Positions 24,594-32,459 of a stretch of 42,722 nucleotides of DNA are shown piece after piece. Location: assembly GCA_947385425.1 (NCBI GenBank), contig CANDKY010000024.1, positions 1 through 42,722 of the forward strand. The letters are read 5' to 3'. The stretch is from an uncultured Lachnospiraceae bacterium. Lineage in GTDB: Bacteria > Bacillota > Clostridia > Lachnospirales > Lachnospiraceae. The stretch's first letter is position 1; each line of letters begins with the position of its first letter. Position numbers and translations under genes: made by a program. Under the pieces are notes generated by a model. That model was given only the letters and a program-made list of their open reading frames with translations, had not been told where the DNA came from and did no database searches.

Positions 24594-25841
24594 TTATACC
24601 GTATAGCTGTTCAAATACTTCTCCTGCTCCTCCGTCAGCACATCAATCTCCTTGCCTAAGAAGGAAAGCTTCCGCCTGGCCACGTCCATATCCACTTCCC
24701 TCGGCACGTCAATCAGTTTTTCCTTAAGCCCGCTGCCATGCTCCACCAGATACTTTGCGGAAAGCGCCTGGATTGCAAAACTCATATCCATAATCTCCGC
24801 CGGATGCCCGTCGCCCGCTGCCAGGTTCACCAGCCTGCCCTCTGCCAGCACAAAGATCCACTGCCCGCCAGGCAGCTTATACCCCATGATATTCTTCCTC
24901 TGCTCTCTGGTTTCCACCGCGATTTCACGCAGCCTTGCCATATCAATCTCACAGTCAAAATGGCCCGCATTACATAAAATAGCGCCGTCCTTCATAACTG
25001 CGAAGTCCTCTTCATCAATCACCTTATCGCAGCCGGTAACTGTCACAAAGAAATCCCCGACCTTAGCCGCCTCGTTCATCGGCATAACATCAAAGCCGTC
25101 CATCACAGCCTCAATTGCCTTGATCGGATCAATTTCCGTCACGATTACCCTTGCGCCAAGCCCTTTTGCACGCATCGCCGTCCCCTTGCCGCACCAGCCG
25201 TAACCAGCCACCACAACAATCTTCCCGGCCACTATCAGATTCGTCGTCCGGTTAATCCCATCCCATACGGACTGGCCTGTGCCATACCTGTTATCAAACA
25301 GATGCTTGCAGTCCGCATTGTTTACGCGCACCATAGGGAACTTCAATTCCCCCGCCCTGTTCATGGCCTCCAGGCGGATAATCCCCGTGGTTGTTTCTTC
25401 ACAGCCGCCGATAATCGCAGGAATCAGCTCAGGCATCTGCGTGTGCACCATATTTACCAAATCGCCGCCGTCATCAATAATAATATTAGGGCCTGCCTCC
25501 AGCACGTGTCGGATATGCATCTCATATTCCTCCGGCGTACAATCATACCAGGCATGTACCTCCAGCCCGTCCTTCACAAGAGCCGCCGCCACATCATCCT
25601 GCGTGGAAAGCGGATTGGAACCTGTCACATACATTTCCGCGCCGCCCGCCTTGAGCACCTTGCACAGATAAGCCGTTTTTGCCTCCAAATGTACGGAAAG
25701 CGCTACTTTCTTCCCCGCAAAGGGCTTCGTCTGCGAAAACTCCTGCTCCAGGGTACGGAGCAAATCGCAGTTCCTTTTTACCCATTCAATTTTGCGTTCG
25801 CCGGATTCGGCTAAATTAATGTCCCTGATTTCACTGCCCAT
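24594..25841 (-). CDS. ahcY: Adenosylhomocysteinase
   Basis: Splits S-adenosylhomocysteine into homocysteine and adenosine, relieving inhibition of methyltransferases. It carries the NAD fingerprint VVVAGYGWCGKG (residues 210-220), the substrate segments VHLEAKTAYLCKVL, GCEETTTG and NNADCKHLFDNRYGTGQS, and the C-terminal LSFLGKEIDVLTEEQEKYLNSYTV, which lacks the KPDHYRY tail of eukaryotic enzymes. The ATG at 25841 with GGAGG eight bases upstream gives 415 residues; the frame's TTG at 25856 is rejected. It lies 150 bases after mtaD, likely cotranscribed or with its own promoter at the dyad 25894-25921. With mtaD and metK it forms a SAM-cycle neighbourhood. Confidence 0.96.
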   Translation of the reverse strand: MGSEIRDINLAESGERKIEWVKRNCDLLRTLEQEFSQTKPFAGKKVALSVHLEAKTAYLCKVLKAGGAEMYVTGSNPLSTQDDVAAALVKDGLEVHAWYDCTPEEYEMHIRHVLEAGPNIIIDDGGDLVNMVHTQMPELIPAIIGGCEETTTGIIRLEAMNRAGELKFPMVRVNNADCKHLFDNRYGTGQSVWDGINRTTNLIVAGKIVVVAGYGWCGKGTAMRAKGLGARVIVTEIDPIKAIEAVMDGFDVMPMNEAAKVGDFFVTVTGCDKVIDEEDFAVMKDGAILCNAGHFDCEIDMARLREIAVETREQRKNIMGYKLPGGQWIFVLAEGRLVNLAAGDGHPAEIMDMSFAIQALSAKYLVEHGSGLKEKLIDVPREVDMDVARRKLSFLGKEIDVLTEEQEKYLNSYTV

Positions 25842-25888
25842 TTTTTCTTCCTCCAATAAAATTTTGAGATATATTCAGCCGAATTTTT

Positions 25889-25921
25889 ATTATAGTGATG
25901 GTCGTCTGTCCTATCATCACT
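25889..25921 (-). promoter_or_regulatory. Dyad overlapping a possible ahcY promoter
   Basis: AGTGATG (25894-25900) and CATCACT (25915-25921) form an inverted repeat directly next to a TATAAT box on the minus strand (25889-25894), about 48 bases upstream of ahcY. The -35 region is weak. A second inverted repeat, TTAGGGACA/TGTCCCTAA, covers the mtaD stop (about 25964-25996) and may attenuate read-through. Confidence 0.4.
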
Positions 25922-25991
25922 TTCGTTTTTCTTTCCTGTCGTCTGTATCTTTTGTCTGCCATTTAGGGACAGTTCCTTACTTCTTTTGTCC

Positions 25992-27293
25992 CTAATACTC
26001 CTTTTTATCAAGGCCCATGCGGGTAATGATCCCGTCAATCTTTTTATACACCAATTCCTCGTCCATCGTCAATACTTTTCGGTCTTCCATCACAATTTTT
26101 CCGTCGATAATCACTGTTTCCACTTCCGAGCCATTTGCAGAGTAGGATAGCCCTGCAACCAGGTTATTCCTGGGTGTCAAAGACGGAGTATTCAGATTGA
26201 GCACCGCCAAATCCGCCTTTTTCCCAACCTCAATAGAACCAATCTCCTGATCCAGCCCCAGCGCTTTCGCACCGTTGATCGTCGCAATCCGGAAACCTTC
26301 CCTCGCACTGACGCATTGAGGGGTCTTATTGACGCCTTTATGGATCAATGCCAGCAGGTTCAGTTCATGGAACATATTCAGGCTGTTATTGGATGCCGCC
26401 CCGTCTGTCCCGAGGCATACATTAATGCCCTTTTCCAGCATCTTGGCCACCGGCGCAAACCCATTGCCCAGCTTCATATTGCTGGCCGGGTTCGTCACCA
26501 CGCTCACCTGTTTTTCTTTCAGTATATCCATATCTGCCTCTGTCACCTGCACACAGTGGGCGGCAACGGCCGGCACATCAAAAAGGCCGTTCTTCGCAGC
26601 CATTTCAATCGGCGTACAGCCATACTTTTCCCGGATCTGCTCTATTTCGCTGACGCTTTCCGACAAATGCACATGGATCCGCATTCCGTTTTTCTTTGCT
26701 TCCTCCGACACCACCCTCATAAACCCATCGTCACAGGTATAAGGCGCATGGGGGCCAAGCATAAACGTAAGCCTGTCGCAGTCCTTTGCCGCATCCCGCT
26801 CCTCGTAAGCCTGCCTAAGCCTCATCTGCCCCGCTTCGTCATTCCCGCTGCCAACCAGCCCTCTGCTGATCACAGCCCTCATGCCGGACTCCTTCACGGC
26901 TCGGGTTGTCTGATGGATATTCATCTGCATATCGTTGAAACAGGTCGTCCCGCTCTTTACCATTTCCAGGATGGCAAGGCATGCCCCCCAATACGTATCC
27001 TCATCCGTCATCTGCTGCTCAATCGGGTCAACCGTCCCAAACAGCCAGTCCATAAACGGCAAATCATCCGCTACATTCCTCATAAACGCCATATAAGAAT
27101 GGGTATGGCAGTTTACCAGCCCCGGAATAACCAGCCGGTCCTTCCCCTCAATCACCTTATCCTCCCGGAACCCCTCCGGCCTGTCCCCTACCGCCGCTAT
27201 CCGGTTTCCTTCTATATAAATGCTGGTCGCTCTTACCTCATCCTTTTCCTTCCCCGGAAGGATCGCCAGTACATCCTTTAACACAATTCCCAT
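25992..27293 (-). CDS. mtaD: 5-methylthioadenosine/S-adenosylhomocysteine deaminase
   Basis: Deaminates S-adenosylhomocysteine and/or methylthioadenosine to the inosine forms. It is an amidohydrolase: the metal-binding NCHTHSYMAF near residue 65, then HVHLSES, VAAHCVQV and CLGTDGAASNN supply the expected histidines and aspartate, with GSIEVGKKADLAVLN at the end. The length of 433 residues is typical of the MtaD/TrzN group. It is immediately upstream of ahcY and near metK, which supports a role in by-product clearance of SAM-dependent reactions. The distinction from other aminohydrolases (for example guanine deaminase) rests on motif pattern and context. Confidence 0.9.
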   Translation of the reverse strand: MGIVLKDVLAILPGKEKDEVRATSIYIEGNRIAAVGDRPEGFREDKVIEGKDRLVIPGLVNCHTHSYMAFMRNVADDLPFMDWLFGTVDPIEQQMTDEDTYWGACLAILEMVKSGTTCFNDMQMNIHQTTRAVKESGMRAVISRGLVGSGNDEAGQMRLRQAYEERDAAKDCDRLTFMLGPHAPYTCDDGFMRVVSEEAKKNGMRIHVHLSESVSEIEQIREKYGCTPIEMAAKNGLFDVPAVAAHCVQVTEADMDILKEKQVSVVTNPASNMKLGNGFAPVAKMLEKGINVCLGTDGAASNNSLNMFHELNLLALIHKGVNKTPQCVSAREGFRIATINGAKALGLDQEIGSIEVGKKADLAVLNLNTPSLTPRNNLVAGLSYSANGSEVETVIIDGKIVMEDRKVLTMDEELVYKKIDGIITRMGLDKKEY

Positions 27294-27416
27294 CCCGTCA
27301 CCGTCCCTTTCCCTATTTCCTTACTGCCATATTTATACCTCAATCCAATCCCCAAATCCCGCTAAAGCCATATACGAAAGCTTTTGCCAAGCCGAAAGCG
27401 GAATTTCTAATGTCCT

Positions 27417-27497
27417 AAAGCCCCTCATTCGGGGCAAACCTCTCACAAACTGTGGCGCACATCTGGCAAAAAACAGACTTTAAACAGGCTCTCAGAA
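27417..27497 (-). repeat. Dispersed repeat, copy B
   Basis: Read on the minus strand this starts CTGAGAGCCTGTTTAAAG and includes GCCAGATGTGCGCCACAGTT, then GTGAGAGGTTTGCCCCGAATG. It matches copy A at 24391-24470 in opposite orientation. It lies between the metK terminator and mtaD. The rest of the 27294-27590 gap holds only the metK terminator. Confidence 0.75.
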
Positions 27498-27522
27498 AAT
27501 GGCAGCCACAAAGACTGCCATT
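27498..27522 (-). terminator. Terminator of metK
   Basis: AATGGCAG and CTGCCATT form an 8-bp stem with a 9-base loop, followed on the minus strand by TTTTC, 69 bases after the metK stop. The T run is short. Confidence 0.6.
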
Positions 27523-27590
27523 CCCAACCCCTTTATACCTGCCGTAAGACCCGCACCAGGAACCGCCGAATCCGGGTTCCCAAAAACATC

Positions 27591-28778
27591 CTACAGATAG
27601 CTCTTCAAAACATCCGTTTTATCCGTCTTCTCCCAGGGCAGATCCAAATCATTCCGTCCAAAATGCCCGTAAGCCGATGTCTGCTTATAAATCGGCCGAC
27701 GCAGATCCAGCATCTTGATAATCCCTGCCGGACGAAGGTCAAAATTCTCACGCACAATTTCCACCAGCTTCTCATCTTCCAGCCTACCTGTCCCAAAGGT
27801 ATCTACCATAATGGAAGTCGGCTGCGCTACGCCGATCGCATAAGACAACTGAATCTCGCACTTATCCGCCAGGCCCGCCGCTACGATATTCTTCGCTACA
27901 TACCTTGCCGCATAAGCTGCGGAACGATCTACCTTTGTGCAGTCCTTGCCGGAGAAAGCACCGCCGCCGTGACGTGCATATCCGCCGTAAGTATCCACAA
28001 TAATCTTCCGCCCGGTCAGCCCTGCGTCCCCGTGAGGCCCGCCAATCACGAAACGTCCGGTCGGATTGATATAAAACCTTGTCTCACCGTCAATCAACTC
28101 TTTCGGAAGCACCGGATCGAACACATACTTCTTAATATCCTCATGAATCTGCTCCTGTGACACATCCTCATCATGCTGTGTGGATAATACGACAGCTTCC
28201 AGACGCAGCGGCTTGCCGTCCGCATCATATTCCACCGACACCTGGCTCTTACCGTCCGGCCTTAAATATTTCAAAGTCCCGTCCTTACGTACCTTTGTAA
28301 GCTGAAGCGCCAGCTTATGTGCCAGAGAGATAGAATACGGCATATACTCTTCCGTTTCATTGGTCGCATAACCGAACATCATCCCCTGGTCGCCCGCGCC
28401 GATCGCTTCTATTTCTGCATCCGTCATTTTATTTTCTTTTGCTTCCAAAGCCTTGTCCACGCCCATTGCGATATCCGAAGACTGCTCGTCAATTGCCACC
28501 ATAACGGCACAGGTATTCCCGTCAAACCCGTACTCGGATTTCGTATACCCGATTTCCTTGATTGTTTCACGGGCAATTTTCGGAATATCCACGTATGCGC
28601 TCGTAGTAATCTCACCGGTTACAAGCACAAACCCCGTACAGGTCGCCACCTCACAGGCAACACGGCTCATAGGATCCTTTTCCATCAGTGCATCCAGCAC
28701 CGCATCGGATATCGCATCGCAGACCTTGTCCGGATGCCCTTCTGTTACTGATTCCGAAGTAAATAGAAATTTCTCCAT
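27591..28778 (-). CDS. metK: S-adenosylmethionine synthetase
   Basis: Makes SAM from methionine and ATP. The start [21 protein letters not shown] at 28778, with GAGGAGG eight bases upstream, gives 395 residues; the open frame continues to 28922 only because the hairpin leader lacks stops. Motifs [23 protein letters not shown] (the ATP-binding hexapeptide region) and [19 protein letters not shown] are intact, and DLPWEKTD lies near the end. A SAM-I riboswitch with its terminator lies about 260 bases upstream, and two tandem unknown hairpin units sit between riboswitch and gene. Expression should fall when SAM is plentiful. Confidence 0.97.
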   Translation of the reverse strand: MEKFLFTSESVTEGHPDKVCDAISDAVLDALMEKDPMSRVACEVATCTGFVLVTGEITTSAYVDIPKIARETIKEIGYTKSEYGFDGNTCAVMVAIDEQSSDIAMGVDKALEAKENKMTDAEIEAIGAGDQGMMFGYATNETEEYMPYSISLAHKLALQLTKVRKDGTLKYLRPDGKSQVSVEYDADGKPLRLEAVVLSTQHDEDVSQEQIHEDIKKYVFDPVLPKELIDGETRFYINPTGRFVIGGPHGDAGLTGRKIIVDTYGGYARHGGGAFSGKDCTKVDRSAAYAARYVAKNIVAAGLADKCEIQLSYAIGVAQPTSIMVDTFGTGRLEDEKLVEIVRENFDLRPAGIIKMLDLRRPIYKQTSAYGHFGRNDLDLPWEKTDKTDVLKSYL

Positions 28779-28812
28779 TCTTTTTTCCTCCTCTGCTTTT
28801 ATTCTATAGTTT

Positions 28813-28990
28813 TGTGCAATCGAGTTGGGGATGCTTTTCCCCCTACTCGCCGCGCGGGGTGCGTGCAGCAAAGCTGCTAATTTCCTTACGCACCCCTGTG
28901 CAATCGAGTAGGGAAGAGCCATCTTCCCCTACTCGCGCGCCGGGCACCCGTCAGCTCTTGCTGACATTCTCCTTTGGGTGCCCGTGTGCA
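28813..28990 (-). repeat. Two tandem structured hairpin units in the metK leader
   Basis: Each unit begins TGCACA (28985-28990 and 28897-28902; a third TGCACA at 28813-28818). It then has a 9-bp outer stem, a one-sided 10-base bulge (AAAGGAGAAT, AAGGAAATTA), an inner stem with a short loop, and a direct return to the outer stem. A GCGCG linker follows, then a second hairpin CGAGTAGGG...CCTACTCG. Outer stems differ in sequence but pair perfectly (CGGGCACCC/GGGTGCCCG and GGGGTGCGT/ACGCACCCC); so do the inner stems (GTCAGC/GCTGAC and GCAGC/GCTGC). This is covariation. A third copy is at 37772-37822. I know no name for it. Confidence 0.75.
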
Positions 28991-28991
28991 T

Positions 28992-29022
28992 AAAAAAAGT
29001 CCGCTTAACTCATAAGCGGATC
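28992..29022 (-). terminator. Riboswitch expression-platform terminator upstream of metK
   Basis: On the minus strand TCCGCTTA, a TGAG loop region and TAAGCGGA are followed by CTTTTTTT. ATCCGCTTAT, its 5' arm, can instead pair with ATAAGAGGAT at the 3' side of the aptamer's P1 stem (nine of ten bases), forming an antiterminator. This is a classical OFF switch. Confidence 0.9.
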
Positions 29023-29035
29023 CGATAATCAAATC

Positions 29036-29138
29036 CTCTTATTGTTCGATTGCTTTACTCGCTCAGGTAGGCACCTTCCATATCAGGGGTTGCCGTGGCT
29101 TCATTGGTCCTATGTACCTCCACCACTCTGAATAAGAG
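29036..29138 (-). ncRNA. SAM-I (S-box) riboswitch aptamer
   Basis: The minus strand reads P1 CTCTTAT, then AGAGTGGTGGAGG, GGACCAATGAAGCC, CGGCAACCCC, GGAAGGTGCCTACCTG and GAGCGAGTAAAGC, and closes with ATAAGAG. These are the S-box conserved blocks: the kink-turn GGACCAATGA, the pseudoknot region GGCAACC, and the SAM-binding AAGGTGC core. It lies upstream of metK, the usual target. Binding SAM stabilises P1 and so allows the terminator at 28992-29022. Confidence 0.95.
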
Positions 29139-29174
29139 ATTCTATAACAATATTGAATTTTCATATCTGCAATT

Positions 29175-29203
29175 ACCATACACCATGAAATCAAATTTGT
29201 CAA
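29175..29203 (-). promoter_or_regulatory. Promoter of the metK leader
   Basis: TTGACA (minus strand, 29198-29203) and TATGGT (29175-29180) are spaced by 17 bases. Transcription would start about 30 bases before the riboswitch. Confidence 0.7.
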
Positions 29204-29248
29204 CAAGAAATATATTCTAGCCCGCACAAGAAATATATTCTAGCCCGC
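29203..29248. repeat. Perfect 23-bp tandem duplication between divergent promoters
   Basis: Bases 29203-29225 are repeated exactly at 29226-29248; the unit contains AAGAAATATATTCTAG. It lies just between the -35 boxes of the metK and HD-GYP promoters. It could be a duplicated regulator site or a recent slippage event. Confidence 0.85.
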
Positions 29249-29257
29249 TCTATTCAG

Positions 29258-29286
29258 TTGACAACACCCCCGAAAACTTCTATAAT
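29258..29286 (+). promoter_or_regulatory. Consensus promoter of the HD-GYP gene
   Basis: TTGACA (29258-29263) and TATAAT (29281-29286) have a spacer of exactly 17 bases. The leader to the start codon is about 80 bases. Confidence 0.85.
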
Positions 29287-29372
29287 TTGTTTTGGAATCT
29301 TATATAATATTAATTTTATGTAAAACCCAAATTCCCATGTCCACAACAGGCAATTTGGTTTTGGAGGATGTT

Positions 29373-30632
29373 ATGAAAAGAGTAAGCACATCTGCTCTGT
29401 TGCCAGGTATGGTTACTGCAGAAGAAGTTTTTAACTACAAAGGCCATCTGATTCTTCCCAAAGGCCATGTTTTAACCGAGGAATCTATTGAAAAACTGGA
29501 ATTTTACTCCGTCATCAATGTCAGGGTTGAAGAGAAGGAAAAAGGTGATGCGGAAGAACCTGAAGGAATCGCTGCACCGGAAATTGATTTTGACGAAATA
29601 GATGCCACCCTTCTTAGCCGTGACTGGAAAAACACGGAAAATGAAATGGAACCGGAATCCGGCGCAGAGCCGCCCGCGGAACCCGAAGACATACAGCCGG
29701 ACGCTGAACCTGCACTAGAAGTAACGCCAGTCCCCCAGCCTGCACCCATGGAAAAGGACTCCTATTCAGAGCGCCTGCGGCAGACGGAAGAATTTCTGGC
29801 TTTCGAAAAAGATTTCCGCCAGGCAACCGATTCCTTTAAAGAAACCATGAGCGAAGTGATCGAGAATGTAGAAAATCTGAATGTGGATGATCTTATTTCC
29901 AGCACTCTCTCCCTCTTAACCACAGACAATAAGCATGTCGGTGTGTTCGATATGCTCCACAGCATGCGCCAGATGGACGACAACACCTACGTGCACTGCA
30001 TGAATGTGAGCTTAATGTGCAACGTCCTTGCCCGTTGGCTGAAAATGGACGAAGAAAATATCAAAACAGCCACTGTAAGCGGCCTGCTGCACGACATCGG
30101 CAAACTCAAAATACCGGAAAAAATCATCAAAAAACCCGGACGTCTCACTGAATGGGAACTCAGTGTCGCCCGTACCCATCCCCGGGAAGGTTACAATATT
30201 CTTATGGCCGCCCCGGTCGACGATCATGTAAAAAATGCCGCCCTTATGCACCATGAACGCTGTGACGGCTCCGGTTATCCGCTCAAACTGACCTCGGCAC
30301 AGATAGATCCCTTTGCCAAAATCGTAGCCATCGCGGATGTATATGATGCCATGACATCCACCAGAGCATACCATGCACCCTGCTCGCCCTTTGCGGCGAT
30401 TGCCGCTTTTGAGAAAGAGGGTTTCCAGAAGTATGATCCGGAATTTATACTTACCTTTTTGAAAAATATCGTCAATACCTACATACTTCACCGCGTACGC
30501 CTTACCAACGGCGAAGAGGGCGACATCGTATATATTAACCCTGACAAACTTTCCAAACCCACTGTCCGGGTCGGAAACAAATATATTGACCTTTCCAAAG
30601 AACCGCATCTTTATATTGATGCCCTGATCTGA
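29373..30632 (+). CDS. HD-GYP domain protein, probable cyclic di-GMP phosphodiesterase
   Basis: Likely hydrolyses cyclic di-GMP or a related dinucleotide. The ATG at 29373 with GGAGG five bases upstream gives 419 residues; the frame start TTG at 29292 is rejected. The N-terminal 50 residues (MKRVSTSALLPGMVTAEEVF, then YKGHLILPKGHVLTEE) match the small beta domain often preceding HD-GYP. An acidic, proline-rich linker (about 55-127) follows, then the HD-GYP domain: H208, HDIGK at 240-244, H269, HHE at 293-295, DGSGYP at 298-303 and DVYDAMTSTRAY. The GYP motif and metal residues are intact. A short C-terminal beta region ends the protein. No signal peptide or membrane segment is seen. Confidence 0.93.
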   Translation: MKRVSTSALLPGMVTAEEVFNYKGHLILPKGHVLTEESIEKLEFYSVINVRVEEKEKGDAEEPEGIAAPEIDFDEIDATLLSRDWKNTENEMEPESGAEPPAEPEDIQPDAEPALEVTPVPQPAPMEKDSYSERLRQTEEFLAFEKDFRQATDSFKETMSEVIENVENLNVDDLISSTLSLLTTDNKHVGVFDMLHSMRQMDDNTYVHCMNVSLMCNVLARWLKMDEENIKTATVSGLLHDIGKLKIPEKIIKKPGRLTEWELSVARTHPREGYNILMAAPVDDHVKNAALMHHERCDGSGYPLKLTSAQIDPFAKIVAIADVYDAMTSTRAYHAPCSPFAAIAAFEKEGFQKYDPEFILTFLKNIVNTYILHRVRLTNGEEGDIVYINPDKLSKPTVRVGNKYIDLSKEPHLYIDALI

Positions 30633-30738
30633 CAGGATCTGCAACCGATACAGCCCCAGGATTCTCCTGTCTTCCCCCGGGCTGCACACGGTGCAACCGC
30701 TTCACCCTTTTTCAGGGGGATTATATTTCTACCGTTCC

Positions 30739-30771
30739 TTACGCCAGGATATGTGTTGCAGCCTGGCGTAA
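30739..30771. repeat. Inverted repeat downstream of the HD-GYP gene
   Basis: TTACGCCAGG and CCTGGCGTAA form a perfect 10-bp stem with a 13-base loop. No T run follows on either strand, so it is not called a terminator. To its left, CGGTGCAACCG (30689-30699) followed by TTCACCC is a further copy of the small hairpin module of the dispersed repeats. Confidence 0.7.
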
Positions 30772-30803
30772 AAATATCCTTACACGTCCCGGAAATCCGG
30801 TAT

Positions 30804-30858
30804 CAAAAAAGAACAGCCATAATTGTGAAACCCACACAACCCATTATAGCTGCTTTTT
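30804..30858. terminator. Bidirectional terminator between the HD-GYP gene and murA
   Basis: CAGCCATAAT (30814-30823) pairs with ATTATAGCTG (30843-30852). A-rich sequence on the left and CTTTTTG on the right give a T run for each direction. It lies between the convergent ends of the HD-GYP gene and murA. Confidence 0.78.
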
Positions 30859-30865
30859 GATGTTC

Positions 30866-30936
30866 TAGAGCATATCTAAAATCCATTCCCGCAATCTGCC
30901 GCGGTGCAACCGCTTCACTACTTTGCCCCGATACTT
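30866..30936 (+). repeat. Dispersed repeat, solo end related to the element at 3526
   Basis: It begins TAGAGCATATCTAAAATCC and continues ATTCCCGCAATCTGCCGCG, GTGCAACCGCTTCACTACTT, TGC. Position by position this follows 3526-3596 (TAGAGCGTGTTTGAAAAATC...). The small hairpin is GCGGT-GCA-ACCGC here and GCGGT-ATA-ACCGC there: same stem, different loop. The matching right end is not found before murA. Confidence 0.7.
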
Positions 30937-30962
30937 CGTGCCAACCCCTTACACGCCGGCTG

Positions 30963-32255
30963 TCACCCGACTTTCAGCTTGAACTTCTGCAATTCCCTCT
31001 CTGTATTGACTTTATCAATCTGCGCTCCCAGATTCTGCAGTTTCAGATGGAAATCCTCATAGCCGCGCTCGATAAACCGGATATCATCCACCACCGTAAT
31101 CCCCTCAGCGGAAAGCCCTGCAATCACAAGCGCCGCCCCTGCCCGCAAATCGGGCGCGGTAATGCCTGCCCCTGTATAACGCTGTACACCGTCAATAATG
31201 GCAGTATTGCCCTCCACTTTGATGCTCGCGCCCATCCTGGTCAGTTCATCCACATATTTAAACCGATTTTCAAATATACTCTCGGTGACAATACTCGTTC
31301 CCGACGACAGCCCAAGCGCCACCACAATCTGCGGCTGCATATCGGTCGGGAACCCCGGATAGGGCAATGTCTTTACGTGGGTATGGCCAAGCGGCTTAGC
31401 CGCCACCACACGGACCGCATCATCCGACTCCTCGATCTCGCATCCGATTTCCAGCAGTTTTGCACTGATCGACTCCAGATGCTTCGGGATCACGTTTTTC
31501 ACGGTCACATCCCCCTTTGTCACCGCCGCCGCAAACATAAACGTACCGGCCTCTATCTGATCCGGGATAATCGTGTATTCACTCCCATGAAGTTTTTGTA
31601 CACCTTTTATGCGGATTACATCCGTACCTGCCCCCTTGATATCCGCACCCATACTGTTCAGAAAATTCGCCAAATCTACCACATGCGGTTCCTTTGCCGC
31701 ATTTTCTATCGTAGTTTTCCCTGTCGCCATAGCCGCCGCCATCATGACGTTGATCGTGGCGCCTACCGAAACCACATCCAGGTAAATATGGTTCCCTTTC
31801 AGTTCTTCCGTTTCCGTTATGATTAACCCATGTTCAATCCTGACACTCGCCCCCAAAGCCCGGAACCCTTTGATATGCTGGTCAATAGGCCGCAGGCCAA
31901 TGTTGCAGCCGCCCGGCAGGGACACCTCCGCTTTCCTGTACTTCCCCAACAGAGCCCCCAGCAGATAATAAGAAGCCCTGATTTTCTTAATGTAATCGTC
32001 CTCTATCGTAAGATTGTGTATATGGGAGGCATTTATCTTCATCGTATGCCTGTCAATACGGTTTACAATAACTCCGATGCTCTCCATTGCCTGAATCAGT
32101 ACATTCGTGTCCCGGACATCCGGCACGTTTTCTATTAATACGGTTTCATCCGTCATCGTCGCGGCAGCAAGAACAGCAAGCGCTGCATTTTTTGCCCCGC
32201 CGATCTCCACTTCCCCCACCAACGGATTTCCACCTTTGATCGCATATTGTTCCAT
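30963..32255 (-). CDS. murA: UDP-N-acetylglucosamine 1-carboxyvinyltransferase
   Basis: First committed step of peptidoglycan synthesis, transferring enolpyruvate to UDP-GlcNAc. The active-site loop LPGGCNIGLRP has the cysteine at residue 117, alkylated by fosfomycin in sensitive enzymes, and the adjacent arginine. KNAALAVLAA near residue 22, PTDMQPQIVVALG and DLRAGAALVIAGL are the other family marks. The start at 32255 (MEQYAIKGGNPLVGEV), with GAGGG six bases upstream, gives 430 residues; the longer frame to 32300 is not needed. Firmicutes often have two MurA paralogs and this could be either. A promoter lies at 32367-32394. Confidence 0.96.
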   Translation of the reverse strand: MEQYAIKGGNPLVGEVEIGGAKNAALAVLAAATMTDETVLIENVPDVRDTNVLIQAMESIGVIVNRIDRHTMKINASHIHNLTIEDDYIKKIRASYYLLGALLGKYRKAEVSLPGGCNIGLRPIDQHIKGFRALGASVRIEHGLIITETEELKGNHIYLDVVSVGATINVMMAAAMATGKTTIENAAKEPHVVDLANFLNSMGADIKGAGTDVIRIKGVQKLHGSEYTIIPDQIEAGTFMFAAAVTKGDVTVKNVIPKHLESISAKLLEIGCEIEESDDAVRVVAAKPLGHTHVKTLPYPGFPTDMQPQIVVALGLSSGTSIVTESIFENRFKYVDELTRMGASIKVEGNTAIIDGVQRYTGAGITAPDLRAGAALVIAGLSAEGITVVDDIRFIERGYEDFHLKLQNLGAQIDKVNTERELQKFKLKVG

Positions 32256-32366
32256 GGTGTACCCTCGATTTATTTTCCAATATGGCATCCTCATACTCAC
32301 CGGATACCAATTCTATTTAAATTCAGCCCTTGCAGGGCCAAAGCATATAATCAACCCATCTTTTTG

Positions 32367-32394
32367 ATTATACCATAAAATTCCTGTTTGTAAA
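32367..32394 (-). promoter_or_regulatory. Promoter of murA
   Basis: TTTACA (minus strand, 32389-32394) and TATAAT (32367-32372) are 16 bases apart, about 112 bases upstream of the start. It lies after the M23 peptidase gene, so murA can be transcribed on its own. Confidence 0.7.
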
Positions 32395-32459
32395 TGACAC
32401 ATTTTCAAAGCATATTAGAAAATGTCCCCTGCATTGCCGCCCGTAAAATTCAGATGCGG

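Noticed and set aside
28779-28922. N-terminal extension of MetK
   Set aside because: The frame is open only because the hairpin repeats lack stops; the ATG at 28778 has a strong ribosome site and gives the usual length.
28813-28990. CRISPR-like array
   Set aside because: The repeats are about 86 bp apart and the stems vary by compensation, with no constant repeat and unique spacer pattern and no cas genes.
30739-30771. Terminator after the HD-GYP gene
   Set aside because: A perfect stem, but no T run on either strand; the better terminator is at 30804-30858.
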